From Rhodothalassiaceae bacterium (GTDB lineage: Bacteria > Pseudomonadota > Alphaproteobacteria > Sphingomonadales > Rhodothalassiaceae): a stretch of 64,000 nucleotides of DNA. The stretch lies in the NCBI GenBank assembly GCA_026004935.1, contig BPKC01000001.1, positions 744,001 to 808,000 of the forward strand, given 5' to 3'. Position numbers and translations under genes: made by a program. Shown in pieces: positions 25,551 to 33,711 of this stretch. The notes under the pieces are model-generated. The model did not search any database. It had not been told where the DNA came from and saw only the letters and a program-made list of their open reading frames with translations. The first letter of the stretch is position 1. Each line of letters starts with the position of its first letter.

Positions 25551-25835
25551 ATGGCGGGAGATGGCGCCGGCAGCCGCTTCGTCCTTCACAGCCTCGGGGC
25601 GCTGGTGGCCGTCCACGACCGCCGCTACGCCCAGAACCATCTGCTCGATGTCGTGAGCGCGGCGCATCTCCTCCTCGATCCCGAGGCGGCGCTTGCGCCG
25701 GCCGCATTGTGCCGGCGGCTGGAGAAGCGGCTGGGGCTCGCGCCGGGATCGCTCGCCGAGAAGCATGTGGAGGCGGCGCGCGCGCGGCTCAGGGCGCTGG
25801 GGCTCGTGGCGACGGCGACGGTGGTTCCGGGCTGA
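25551..25835 (+). CDS. PqqD-family protein, HPr-rel-A system type
   Basis: Small 94-residue protein resembling the PqqD-like peptide chaperone (RiPP recognition element) of the so-called HPr-rel-A system. It shows the short strand-helix pattern: FVLHSLGALVAVHDRRY, then NHLLDVVSAAHLLLD and the terminal helices CRRLEKRLGL and VEAARARLRALGLV. It lies 4 bp after the Asp/His-rich gene and 20 bp before the kinase gene. PqqD-like domains bind leader peptides and present them to modifying enzymes. It is not part of PQQ synthesis here, since no pqqA/C/E genes are near. Confidence 0.75.
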   Translation: MAGDGAGSRFVLHSLGALVAVHDRRYAQNHLLDVVSAAHLLLDPEAALAPAALCRRLEKRLGLAPGSLAEKHVEAARARLRALGLVATATVVPG

Positions 25836-25855
25836 CGCGGCAACGACGGGGCGCC

Positions 25856-26740
25856 ATGCAGACCACGCTTCAGATCGGCGCCGTCGCCTATGCGCTTCAG
25901 GTGGAGGGGCCGCGGGCCGCGCGCGCTGCGGTCGCCCGGCATCTGGCCTTCTGCTATGGCGACTACCCGCCGGCCCGGGACTTCATCGACCATGTGATCC
26001 GCCTCGCGCCTCCGAATCCCTGGCGCCGGCATGTCAGGCCCAGTCTCGTCTCCGACGTGCCCGCGCCCGTGCCGCTGGTGCCGCTTCCGGCGCGGCTGGC
26101 GCCGGTGGCGCTGGAGAGCGCCATGAATCTCGCGACCGCGGGCGAGAACGAGCGCTTCATCCTCTTCCATGCCGCGACCATCGCCCGCGGGCGGGACGCT
26201 CTCGTGCTGCCGGGCGACAGCGGTGCCGGCAAGTCGACGCTCGCGGCGGCCACCATGCTGGCGGGCTGGACGCTGCTGTCCGACGAATACGCCGCCTTTG
26301 ATCCCATGGCCGCGCGCGAGCTCGCGCCCGTGCCGCGGGCCGTCTCGCTCAAGAACGAGTCGATCGCCTATCTCGCCGACCGCTTCGGCGCCCGGGCGCG
26401 CCTCGGCGAGCCCTGGCCCGGCACGCCCAAGGGCACCATCGCCTTCCTGCGCGCCGCGCCGGTCCCACAGGAGAGGCGCTTTCGCCCGGTGGGCGTCGTC
26501 TTCCCCGACCGCCGGCCGGGAGCGGGCGCGGGGCTCTCCCGCCTCGATCCCGTCGAGGCGGCAACCCGGCTCATCGAGACGGCGATGAATTTCGCCGTCC
26601 AGGGCGAGCCTGCGGTCGCGGTGCTCGGCGATCTCGTGACCCGCGTTCCGGCCTGGGCGCTCACCTATGATGACGCCGCCGATGCCCTGCCCGTGCTCGA
26701 GGACGTGCTCGCGGGGCGGGCGAAGGGGGCGCGGCCATGA
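25856..26740 (+). CDS. HprK-related kinase A
   Basis: 294-residue protein homologous to the C-terminal half of HPr kinase/phosphorylase (HprK-related kinase A type). The P-loop GDSGAGKS lies at residues 120-127 in LVLPGDSGAGKSTLAAA and is followed by WTLLSDEYAAFDP, which resembles the HprK post-P-loop acidic motif. HPr itself is not encoded nearby. Related HprK-like enzymes phosphorylate precursor peptides in lasso-peptide clusters, which makes peptide or protein phosphorylation a reasonable guess. It is coupled by an ATGA overlap to the nucleotidyltransferase gene. The true substrate is unknown. Confidence 0.82.
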   Translation: MQTTLQIGAVAYALQVEGPRAARAAVARHLAFCYGDYPPARDFIDHVIRLAPPNPWRRHVRPSLVSDVPAPVPLVPLPARLAPVALESAMNLATAGENERFILFHAATIARGRDALVLPGDSGAGKSTLAAATMLAGWTLLSDEYAAFDPMAARELAPVPRAVSLKNESIAYLADRFGARARLGEPWPGTPKGTIAFLRAAPVPQERRFRPVGVVFPDRRPGAGAGLSRLDPVEAATRLIETAMNFAVQGEPAVAVLGDLVTRVPAWALTYDDAADALPVLEDVLAGRAKGARP

Positions 26741-27795
26741 GCGGGTTCGACCGCAGCCCGTTGCTCGCGGTGCTTTGCGATCCGCGGCGCTTCCTCGCCC
26801 TCGACCCGCTCGCGCAGGGGCTCGCCTTCCAGCGTGCGCGGCGGCTTGTGCTGGCCGGGCGGCTGGCGGCGGGGCTTGCCGCCGTCGTCGATGAGGGGGA
26901 CCCGGCACCGCCACTGCGTGCCGCGGTTGCGGGAGCCCTGCGCAGCCAGCGGTACCGCGAGGGGCTGATCCGGCGCGAACTGGACATCCTCGCCCGCGAC
27001 TTTCTGCCGCGGTTCGGCGCGCCCGTGGTGGCGCTCAAGGGCGCGGCCTATCTCATCAGGGGCCTTGATGCGGCGCTCGGGCGGATCGCCGCGGATGTCG
27101 ATCTGCTCGTGCGCGAGAGGGACGTAGACCAGGCGGCCGCCCTGCTGGGTTCGCTCGGCTACACGGTCGCCGAAGAGAAGGACAACCCTTACGACCGCCG
27201 CTACTACCGCGTCTTCATGCACGAGGTCGCGCCGATGCGCCATGACGAGCGGGGCGTCGAGCTCGACCTTCATTTCCGGCTGCTGCCGCGCACCCATCGG
27301 CTGGCCTTTCCCATGGATGCGGTGTGGGAGCGGATCCGGCCGGCCGGGACCGGGGGCTATTTCGTGCTCGATGACGCGGATCTGTTCATCCACGCCGCCA
27401 TCCATTTCCTGATCGACGGGGAGGGACGCGAGGCGACGCGGCGGATGCTGGAGCTCCACGATCTGCTGCGCCTGTGGCCCGATCCCGCCGCCGCGCGCGC
27501 GGCGGTGCTGCCGCGGGCATCCGAACTGGGACTCCTGCGTCCGCTCGAGGCCGCCTTCCTGCTGCTGGACGAGCTCGACGACGCTCTGGCGGGCCGCCGC
27601 CCGGGGACGCGGCCGGGGCCGCTGCGGCTTGCGCGCAGGGCGCTGTGGCGCGTGCAGGAGGAGGAAGAGGGCGGCCGGCCGGCGGCGCTCGCGCGTTTCG
27701 CACTGTGGCTGAGGGGCCATCTGCTGCGCATGCCCCTGCCGCTTCTTGCGCGCCATCTCGTCACCAAATGGTGGCGGCGCCGGCGCGGGGAGTGA
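26737..27795 (+). CDS. Nucleotidyltransferase family protein (PF14907-like) of the HprK-related cassette
   Basis: 352-residue minimal-nucleotidyltransferase-type protein. The core is VVALKGAAYLIRGLD (G-rich segment) followed by ADVDLLVRERDVDQA, whose D-x-D provides metal ligands, and VELDLHFRLLPRTHRLAF with the third acidic residue. The helical C-terminal half (LFIHAAIHFLIDGEG and onward) fits PF14907 proteins, which also occur in RiPP and lasso-peptide clusters. It is the last gene of the cassette. It may attach a nucleotide to a protein, peptide or small molecule; no acceptor can be read from sequence. Confidence 0.8.
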   Translation: MSGFDRSPLLAVLCDPRRFLALDPLAQGLAFQRARRLVLAGRLAAGLAAVVDEGDPAPPLRAAVAGALRSQRYREGLIRRELDILARDFLPRFGAPVVALKGAAYLIRGLDAALGRIAADVDLLVRERDVDQAAALLGSLGYTVAEEKDNPYDRRYYRVFMHEVAPMRHDERGVELDLHFRLLPRTHRLAFPMDAVWERIRPAGTGGYFVLDDADLFIHAAIHFLIDGEGREATRRMLELHDLLRLWPDPAAARAAVLPRASELGLLRPLEAAFLLLDELDDALAGRRPGTRPGPLRLARRALWRVQEEEEGGRPAALARFALWLRGHLLRMPLPLLARHLVTKWWRRRRGE

Positions 27796-27809
27796 GGGCG
27801 GATTCCGCC

Positions 27810-28475
27810 TCACGCGGGCAGCAGCCGCTCCAGCAGGGACGGGAAATCGGCCAGCACCGCGTCGGCGCCGAGCGCCCCGGCCGGCTCGGCCGCATAGCCG
27901 TAGGGCACGACCAGCACCGGCATCCCGGCCGCGCGTGCGGCGGCGACGTCGGTCGCGCTGTCGCCCACCATCACCGCGGGCCCGCCGTTGCCGCTCAGGG
28001 CCAGCGCATGGTCGAGATGGGCGCGGTCGGGCTTGGGGCGCGGGGCGGCGTCGCGGCCGACGATCGCGGCGAACAGGGGCGCGAGCGAGAGCTCCGCGAG
28101 CAGCTTCTCGGTCAGATGCTGGGGCTTGTTGGTCGCGACCGCGAGCACATGCCCGCGCGCGGAAAGCGCCTCCAGCGTCTCCACCACGCCCGGATAGGGG
28201 CGGCTCAGCGCCGCAATGCGCGCCTCGTATGCGGCGAGGAAGGCGGGCAGGATCCGCTCCTCGAGCAGCGCGTCCTCCACAGGCGCGCCGGTGGCGGCGA
28301 AGGCGCGCTGAAGAAGCAGGCGCGCCCCGCCGCCGACGAAGCGGCGCAATGCCTCCATCGCAAGCGGCGGTCGGCCGTAGAGCGCGAGAATGCGGTTGGC
28401 GGCGGCAGCCAGATCGGGCGCGGTGTCCACCAGCGTGCCGTCAAGATCGAAGATCACCGTGCGCGCACGAAACAT
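27810..28475 (-). CDS. gph: Phosphoglycolate phosphatase, HAD family
   Basis: 221-residue HAD hydrolase. Motif I is VIFDLDGTLVDT with nucleophile Asp10 and Asp12, motif II is the Thr in AVATNKPQ, and motifs III/IV are KPDRAHLD and MVGDSATDV. The cap between motifs I and II is the helical C1 type of Gph. It dephosphorylates 2-phosphoglycolate from DNA repair or photorespiration-like side reactions. Length and motif order fit Gph, though other HAD substrates cannot be excluded. It stands alone, convergent with the nucleotidyltransferase gene 14 bp away. Confidence 0.88.
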   Translation of the reverse strand: MFRARTVIFDLDGTLVDTAPDLAAAANRILALYGRPPLAMEALRRFVGGGARLLLQRAFAATGAPVEDALLEERILPAFLAAYEARIAALSRPYPGVVETLEALSARGHVLAVATNKPQHLTEKLLAELSLAPLFAAIVGRDAAPRPKPDRAHLDHALALSGNGGPAVMVGDSATDVAAARAAGMPVLVVPYGYAAEPAGALGADAVLADFPSLLERLLPA

Positions 28476-28539
28476 CCGCCCGATCCGTCGTCTCGCTTTC
28501 CGGGTTGCGGCTTCATAGGGCCGTCGCGGCGATCAGAAA

Positions 28540-28566
28540 AGCCCGCGATGCCGGGCACCGCGGGCT
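28540..28566 (-). terminator. Rho-independent terminator of the phasin gene
   Basis: Read on the minus strand, AGCCCGCG (28566-28559) and CGCGGGCT (28547-28540) form a perfect 8-bp stem with an 11-nt loop, followed immediately by TTTTC (the stem's last T included). It is about 60 bp beyond the phasin stop and before the gph start. The remaining bases of this 152-bp gap show nothing else clear. Confidence 0.7.
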
Positions 28567-28627
28567 CTTCCGATGTCGCCGGGCATCGGCGCTGCCGACG
28601 CCCTTAGAGGGGAGGGAGGAAAACCTG

Positions 28628-29071
28628 TCAGGCCGCCTTCTGAAGCCGGCGCGCCTCTTCCAGACCCTCCTCGAAGCGCTTCGCGATCACCGCGAAGGCC
28701 TCGCGCTGGGTCTTGACGGAGATCTCCGCGAGCTCGCGCCAGTTCTCGACCTGCTTCTTCACATGGTTCTGCGCGATTTCGATCTGCGCGGAGGCGTTGA
28801 GCTCCGGCGTCTTGCCGGAGAACAGGGAGCGCGTCGCGGTCTCGGCCTCCGCGATCAGCTCGCGCGCCAGCTCCGCCTGCCGCTCGAGGAGCTCATGGTA
28901 GCCGTTGAAGGCCGCCCGGCCCGCCTCGAACAGCGCCTCGGCGTTCTTGCGGCCCGCCTCGAGGAACAGCTCCATGTCGAAGAAGGGCAGCGCAAAGGGC
29001 TGGAACGCCTTCTGCTCCTTCTTCGCCGCGCCGTTGGTCTTCGTCTCGGTCTTCTTCACATTCTCGGTCAT
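28628..29071 (-). CDS. Phasin family protein
   Basis: 147-residue PHA-granule surface protein (phasin_2 type). It is dominated by amphipathic helices, with the phasin signature FFDMELFLEAGRKNAEALFEAG, AELARELIAEAETATRSLF and AEISVKTQREAFAVIAKR. It should coat polyhydroxyalkanoate granules and limit their size. The ATG at 29071 is preceded by AAGGAGACGGGCG. A strong promoter with embedded palindromes sits 90-145 bp upstream and an intrinsic terminator follows, so it is a monocistronic regulated unit. PHA synthase genes are not in the window. Confidence 0.92.
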   Translation of the reverse strand: MTENVKKTETKTNGAAKKEQKAFQPFALPFFDMELFLEAGRKNAEALFEAGRAAFNGYHELLERQAELARELIAEAETATRSLFSGKTPELNASAQIEIAQNHVKKQVENWRELAEISVKTQREAFAVIAKRFEEGLEEARRLQKAA

Positions 29072-29159
29072 CGCCCGTCTCCTTGCACCTTCTTCCGACC
29101 CGCTTCGGCCGGCCGGTCCGGCCGTCATCCGGTGATCCACCGGCCGGCCTCCGGCTCCC

Positions 29160-29215
29160 CATATAGTGCACTGCACAAAATCCGTCAAGGGGAATTGCTG
29201 CACTGCAACAATTCC
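29160..29215 (-). promoter_or_regulatory. Phasin promoter with two operator palindromes (PhaR-like)
   Basis: On the minus strand -35 TTGACG (29188-29183), a 17-bp spacer and -10 TATATG (29165-29160) form an excellent promoter. One palindrome, GTGCA-C-TGCAC (29166-29176), fills the spacer. A second, centred on 29203 and spanning 29191-29215, has outer arms GGAATTG/CAATTCC and the same TGCACTGCA core; 11 of 12 pairs match. The two cores are 32 bp apart, about three helical turns. TGC-rich palindromes are the known target type of the phasin repressor PhaR, so a PhaR repression site is inferred. Confidence 0.72.
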
Positions 29216-29252
29216 GTCACGAACGCCCTCTCGGGCGTCGTTCACCGCCCGG

Positions 29253-30209
29253 TCAGGCCTGCGCCCCGGCTTTCAGCGGGCGGATCAGGATATCGATCTG
29301 GCGTTTGCCGTCAGGCCAGGAATCCAGGGGTTTCGGAGGCTTCGGAGGCCGGCGTTCGAGAAGGTCGATGAAGTCGTAGCGGTTCTCGAGCAGAAGGATT
29401 TCGAGCCCCAGCGCCTCCAGCCCCGCGCGCAGGCCGGCAAGATCGAGGCCGGCGGCCGCAAGCCCGTCCAGGGACAGCTCCGCGGCGGTCGTAATGCGGC
29501 GCAGCAGATCCGGATCGTCCTGCATCAGGCGGGCGAGGACGGGGATGTCGGCGCCCTCGATGTCGAGCTTGAGGAAGGCGAGCCGCGCGCGTTCGTCCGG
29601 GCTCAGAATCCGGGAGAGCGGCAGGGCCGGCACGGTCGCGGTTTCGGCATAGCCGCCCTCGCGGGCCCTCGCGGCCGAGGTCGTGGTCGCGCCCCTGTTG
29701 GAGTCGGGTGCAAGATAGAGTTCGAGCTCGCCCGGCTCCGGCGCGAGCGCCGCCTCCACCACCCGGATGCGGCGGGCGAGCTGCGGATTGCGGGCGAGGT
29801 TGGCGCGCAGACGCGCGGCGATCGGGGGCGCCGCCTCGATGGCGACGACCTCGGCCCCCAGATGCGCGGCCAGCAGGCTGAAGTAGCCGGCGTTCGCCCC
29901 CGCATCCACGAAGACGTCGCCGGGGCGCAGGCTCCCCGTGATGACCGCGGTCAGATTGGGCTCCCAGCATCCGAAATAGTAGATCGCGTGTTCGACGAGA
30001 TCGTCGAGCCGGCTCCGCATCCGGGCGCCGAAGCGGGTGCGCGCCGGGCATTCCGCGCCGCGCCAGTTCACATGGCGCTCCGCCCACCGCCACAGGCGCC
30101 GGCGCGGGCCCGCCCCCGGCAGCGTCTTCAGCGCCAGCCGGATGAGCGGCGCGGCCATGCGTGCGAGGCCGCGCAGCACCCGTTCCCTTGGCGCCATTCG
30201 CCGTCCCAT
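29253..30209 (-). CDS. FkbM family methyltransferase
   Basis: 318-residue class I SAM-dependent methyltransferase. Motif I is VFVDAGANAGYFSLLAA, followed by the acidic loop VVAIEAAPPIAARLRANL. The FkbM block is AFLKLDIEGADIPVLARL, and the C-terminal segment is LEALGLEILLLENRYDFIDLL. FkbM enzymes usually O-methylate sugars or polyketides, so a surface-polysaccharide role is possible. It appears monocistronic and leftward. ATG 30209 was taken; ATG 30197 is an alternative. Confidence 0.88.
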   Translation of the reverse strand: MGRRMAPRERVLRGLARMAAPLIRLALKTLPGAGPRRRLWRWAERHVNWRGAECPARTRFGARMRSRLDDLVEHAIYYFGCWEPNLTAVITGSLRPGDVFVDAGANAGYFSLLAAHLGAEVVAIEAAPPIAARLRANLARNPQLARRIRVVEAALAPEPGELELYLAPDSNRGATTTSAARAREGGYAETATVPALPLSRILSPDERARLAFLKLDIEGADIPVLARLMQDDPDLLRRITTAAELSLDGLAAAGLDLAGLRAGLEALGLEILLLENRYDFIDLLERRPPKPPKPLDSWPDGKRQIDILIRPLKAGAQA

Positions 30210-30250
30210 CCGCTCGTCTTCCCGCGCCCGTCCTTCGCCCGCCCTTGCAA

Positions 30251-30279
30251 TCGACAGCGCCCCGCCGTCCTGCTATGGC
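30251..30279 (+). promoter_or_regulatory. Candidate promoter of the ridA operon
   Basis: TCGACA (30251-30256) is followed by 17 bp and TATGGC (30274-30279), placing a start near 30286 and a ~50-nt leader before the ridA ATG. The same -10 variant, TATGGC, appears in the purM candidate promoter. Confidence 0.42.
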
Positions 30280-30338
30280 CGGGTCCGTGGACGCCGTTCT
30301 ATCACGGCCGCGGGCAATAGGAAGCAAGGGGTTCGACG

Positions 30339-30800
30339 ATGGATATCGACGCACGCCTGAAGGAGCTCGGCATCGTGCTGCCCGAGCCGGCGAAATCGGT
30401 CGCAAATTACGTGCCCTATGTGCTGGCCGGCGAGCTGCTTCTCATCTCCGGCCAGCTGCCGTTCGCGGACGGGCGCGTGATCACGGGCCGCCTCGGCGAG
30501 GACATGTCGCTCGCCGAGGGTGTCGCCGCCGCGCGCGCCTGCGGCATCGGCATCCTCGCCCAGATCCGCGCGGCGGTGGACGGCGACTGGTCGCGGGTGC
30601 GGCGGATCCTGCGTCTCGGCGGCTTCGTCAACAGCGCCGATTCCTTCACCGACCAGCCGAAGGTGGTGAACGGCGCCTCCGATCTCATGGTCGAGGTCTT
30701 CGGCGAGGCGGGCCGGCACGCGCGCGCGGCCGTCGGCGTCAACACCCTGCCGCTCGGTGCCGCGGTGGAGGTGGAGGCGACGGTGCTCATCCGGCCGTGA
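30339..30800 (+). CDS. ridA: RidA family enamine/imine deaminase
   Basis: 153-residue RidA-fold protein that hydrolyses reactive 2-aminoacrylate-type enamines. Family features are LLISGQLPFADGRVITGRLG, the catalytic-Arg segment GRHARAAVGVNTLPLG (Arg129) and the terminal VEVEATVLI. It belongs to the longer RidA subgroup of about 150 residues (YjgH-like or atuF-like), so a specialised substrate is possible. The ATG follows AAGGGG. It is coupled by GTGA to the next gene. Confidence 0.92.
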   Translation: MDIDARLKELGIVLPEPAKSVANYVPYVLAGELLLISGQLPFADGRVITGRLGEDMSLAEGVAAARACGIGILAQIRAAVDGDWSRVRRILRLGGFVNSADSFTDQPKVVNGASDLMVEVFGEAGRHARAAVGVNTLPLGAAVEVEATVLIRP

Positions 30801-31993
30801 CCGTCGTGGCGGACGGCCCGGTCATGCGCGTGGTGGTGCATGACAGTCTCCACGCCATCCCGGAGCAGGCCTGGGCCGCTCTCGACACGCATGGCAATCC
30901 CTTCCTCGAGCGGGCCTTCCTGCTCGCGCTGGAGGACAGCGGCGCGGTCGGCCCCGGCACGGGCTGGACCCCGCGCATTCTCGCGCTCGAGGAGGAAGGA
31001 ACGGGCGCGGCGCCCGGGCGGCTTCTCGCCGTGCTGCCCGCCTGGCTGAAGACCCACTCCTGGGGCGAATACGTCTTCGACCACCACTGGGCCGAGGCCT
31101 ATGCCCGCGCCGGGGGGCGCTACTATCCGAAGCTTCTCGTCGCGGTTCCCTTCACGCCGGTGACGGGGCCGCGCATCCTCCTGCGCGCCGATCTCGATCC
31201 GGCCCGGCGCGCGGCCGTGCGGCGGCGGGCGCTTGCGGCGCTGTGGGAGGAGACCGTGCGGCTCGGCCTGTCCGGCGCGCACATCGACTTCCTGACCCGC
31301 GAGGAGGCCGAGGTCGGAGCCGAAGAGGGCTGGCTCTTGCGCGTGGACCAGCAGTTTCACTGGACGAACCGCGGCTGGGACGGCTTCGACGCCTTCCTCG
31401 CCTCTTTGAAAAGCGCGCGGCGCAAGCAGATCCGGCGCGAACGGGCGGCGGCCCTTCACGGCCTGGATATCGTCTGGCGGCGGGGTGACGAGCTCAAGGC
31501 GGACGAGATCGCCTTCGTCCACCACTGCTACCGGGCCACCGCCCTCAAACGCGGCGGCTGGCCCTATCTCCATCTCGACAGCTTCCGCCGCCTGTTCGCG
31601 ACGATGGGCGAGCGCTTTGTCGTCACCTTCGCGCTGGCCGGGCGCCGACCGGTCGCGATGGCGCTGCACGGCCTGGGGGCCGGGACGCTCTACGGCCGCT
31701 ACTGGGGCACGGTGGAGGACCGGCCGTTCCTGCATTTCGCGCTGTGCTACTACGAGGCCATCGCCTATGCGATCCGGCACGGCATCCGGCGCGTGGAGGC
31801 CGGCGCCCAGGGTCCGCACAAGCTTCAGCGCGGCTATGCGCCGCACCCCACCTTCTCGCTCCACCGTTTCACCGATCCCCGCATGCAGGAGGCGGTCGCC
31901 GCCTATCTCGAGGCCGAGCGCCGCGAGGTCGCGCTCGCCCGCGCGCTGCTCGCGCGCCACCTGCCGTTTCGCCGGAACGACGGGGCTACTTGA
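30797..31993 (+). CDS. GNAT-fold protein of the FemAB-like PF04339 family
   Basis: 398-residue protein of the family once called DUF482 (PF04339), with a duplicated acyl-CoA N-acyltransferase fold. Typical segments are HDSLHAIPEQAWAAL, NPFLERAFLLALEDSG, VFDHHWAEAYARAGGRYYPKL, QFHWTNRGWDGFDAFLASL, KSARRKQIRRERAAA and RRVEAGAQGPHKLQRGY. Acceptor and donor are unknown; the family is common next to small metabolic genes in alphaproteobacteria. The GTG start overlaps the ridA stop, and its last 8 nt overlap the 3' end of galU. Confidence 0.9.
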   Translation: MTVVADGPVMRVVVHDSLHAIPEQAWAALDTHGNPFLERAFLLALEDSGAVGPGTGWTPRILALEEEGTGAAPGRLLAVLPAWLKTHSWGEYVFDHHWAEAYARAGGRYYPKLLVAVPFTPVTGPRILLRADLDPARRAAVRRRALAALWEETVRLGLSGAHIDFLTREEAEVGAEEGWLLRVDQQFHWTNRGWDGFDAFLASLKSARRKQIRRERAAALHGLDIVWRRGDELKADEIAFVHHCYRATALKRGGWPYLHLDSFRRLFATMGERFVVTFALAGRRPVAMALHGLGAGTLYGRYWGTVEDRPFLHFALCYYEAIAYAIRHGIRRVEAGAQGPHKLQRGYAPHPTFSLHRFTDPRMQEAVAAYLEAERREVALARALLARHLPFRRNDGAT

Positions 31994-32879
31994 CGAAGGC
32001 CGTCTCGCTCCGGTCCATGCGCGCGCGCAGCCGCGGCGCGACCTCGGGATCCTGAAGCCCGAGGGCGAGCTGGGCCTCGAGATAGCCCGCCTTGTGGCCG
32101 CAGTCGAAGCGCTCGCCTTCGAAGAGGAGGGCGTGGAAGGGCGCGCGGCCGATGCGGGTCGCCATGGCGTCGGTGAGCTGGATCTCGCCGCCCTTGCCGC
32201 GCCGGCCGGTGGACAGCGCCGCAATCACCTCGCCGTCCAGGATGTAGCGGCCGATGACGGCACAGGTCGAGGGCGCCTCGCCCGGATCCGGCTTTTCGAC
32301 GACGCCGGTCACCGTGATCAGCCGGCCGCGGCGGGCGCCCGGTGCGATGATGCCGTAGCGGCGGGTCTCCTCCGGCGCGACCTCGATGGTCGCGACGAGA
32401 TTGCCGCCCGTCTCCCGCCATGCGTCCATCATCTGCTTCAGGCAGCCGGGCTCGGCGAGGATGAAGTCGTCCGGCAGCAGCACCGCGAAGGGGCGCTCAT
32501 GGATGAGATGCCGGGCGCACCAGACCGCATGGCCGAGCCCGAGCGGCTGCGGCTGACGCACCGAGACGATGCTGCCCGTCTCCGGCGGAATGGTGCTCGC
32601 GAGGCGGTCGAGGGCATCCTCCTTGCCGATCCTCTCCAGATACTGCTCGAGCAGATGGGCGCGGTCGAAATGGTCGACGATGAGAGACTTGCCCATGGAG
32701 GTGACCAGCACGACGCGCTCGATCCCCGCCTCCCAGCACTCCTCCACCGCATACTGGATGAGCGGCTTGTCGCCGACGGGCAGCAGCTCCTTCGGCACGA
32801 CCTTGGTGGCCGGCAGCATCCGCGTGCCGAGGCCCGCCACCGGGATGACCGCCGTGATGATCCTGTCCGTCGTGGGCAT
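31986..32879 (-). CDS. galU: UTP-glucose-1-phosphate uridylyltransferase
   Basis: 297-residue enzyme making UDP-glucose from UTP and glucose-1-phosphate, a precursor for exopolysaccharide and LPS sugars. The signature GLGTRMLPATKVVPKELLPV sits near the N-terminus, followed by IQYAVEECWEAGIERVVLVTS, FAVLLPDDFIL and GVVEKPDPGEAPS. Full length. It stands alone leftward behind a candidate sigma-70 promoter and may feed the XrtA-linked polysaccharide. Confidence 0.97.
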   Translation of the reverse strand: MPTTDRIITAVIPVAGLGTRMLPATKVVPKELLPVGDKPLIQYAVEECWEAGIERVVLVTSMGKSLIVDHFDRAHLLEQYLERIGKEDALDRLASTIPPETGSIVSVRQPQPLGLGHAVWCARHLIHERPFAVLLPDDFILAEPGCLKQMMDAWRETGGNLVATIEVAPEETRRYGIIAPGARRGRLITVTGVVEKPDPGEAPSTCAVIGRYILDGEVIAALSTGRRGKGGEIQLTDAMATRIGRAPFHALLFEGERFDCGHKAGYLEAQLALGLQDPEVAPRLRARMDRSETAFVK

Positions 32880-32914
32880 GGTTCCGTATCCCCGCCGTGT
32901 CGCCTCTTTCGTTT

Positions 32915-32942
32915 ATTATGTTCGCGCCCGAGCTTGCACCAA
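32915..32942 (-). promoter_or_regulatory. Candidate galU promoter
   Basis: On the minus strand TTGGTG (32942-32937), a 16-bp spacer and CATAAT (32920-32915) give a start near 32908, about 30 nt before the galU ATG. The AT-rich -10 stands out in this GC-rich sequence. Confidence 0.55.
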
Positions 32943-32997
32943 GTGATACACGCCGCGCCAGCGAAAATTGTGCCAGCCGCGCCGCGGCCCGTCCCGC

Positions 32998-33675
32998 TCA
33001 GCCGCCCGTTTCGGGGTTCGTCATGCCGCCTGCGGGCACCGCCGCCCTGTCGATGACCACCCGCTCGCCCACCACCCGCACGCGTCCCTCGGCGATCAGC
33101 CGGATCGCCTCGACATAGATCCGGTGTTCGAAGGCGAGCACGCGAGCGGCGAGGCTGTCGGGCGTATCGTCCGGGGCCACCGGCACCGCCGCCTGGATGA
33201 TGATGGGCCCCGCATCCATCTCCGGGCGCACGAAATGCACCGTCGCCCCCGTGAAGCGGACGCCGTCCATGAGCACGCGCTCATGGGTGCGCAGCCCGCG
33301 ATAGGCGGGCAGCAGCGAGGGGTGGATGTTCACGATCTTGTCGCGCCAGCGGTTGACGAAGTCGGCATCGAGCAGGCGCATGAAGCCGGCGAGGCACACG
33401 AGCTCGACCCCGGCATCCACCAGCGCCGCATGGAGCGCGTCCTCGAAGGCGGCCCGGCTGTCGAAGTCGCGGTGGTCGATCACCAGGGCCTCGACGCCCG
33501 CCTCGGCCGCAAAGCGCAGCCCCCCCGCATCCGCATTGTTGCTGATGACGATCACCACCTCCGCCGGATAGGCGGGATCGGCCGCCGCATCGAGAATCGC
33601 CTTGAGATTCGACCCGCGTCCCGAAATCAGGACGCCGAGGCGAAGCCGACGGGCTGACGTGGCGGGCGCGACCAT
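32998..33675 (-). CDS. purN: Phosphoribosylglycinamide formyltransferase PurN
   Basis: 225-residue enzyme that formylates GAR with 10-formyl-THF in purine synthesis. The phosphate loop is LISGRGSNLKAIL. The catalytic Asn-His-Asp set lies in VISNNADAG, DKIVNIHPSLLPAYRGL and FVRPEMDAGPII, with TGATVHFV between. It is 36 bp downstream of purM and presumably cotranscribed. Confidence 0.97.
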   Translation of the reverse strand: MVAPATSARRLRLGVLISGRGSNLKAILDAAADPAYPAEVVIVISNNADAGGLRFAAEAGVEALVIDHRDFDSRAAFEDALHAALVDAGVELVCLAGFMRLLDADFVNRWRDKIVNIHPSLLPAYRGLRTHERVLMDGVRFTGATVHFVRPEMDAGPIIIQAAVPVAPDDTPDSLAARVLAFEHRIYVEAIRLIAEGRVRVVGERVVIDRAAVPAGGMTNPETGG

Positions 33676-33711
33676 CAGAGCGGTGGACCTTTCTCTTTCA
33701 GCCGTCTCGCC

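Noticed and set aside
25551-25835. PQQ biosynthesis locus
   Set aside because: Only a PqqD-like protein occurs; pqqA, B, C and E are absent and the neighbours are a kinase and a nucleotidyltransferase.
27810-28475. Part of the preceding PqqD/HprK-like cassette
   Set aside because: The gph gene is on the opposite strand and is a common housekeeping phosphatase.
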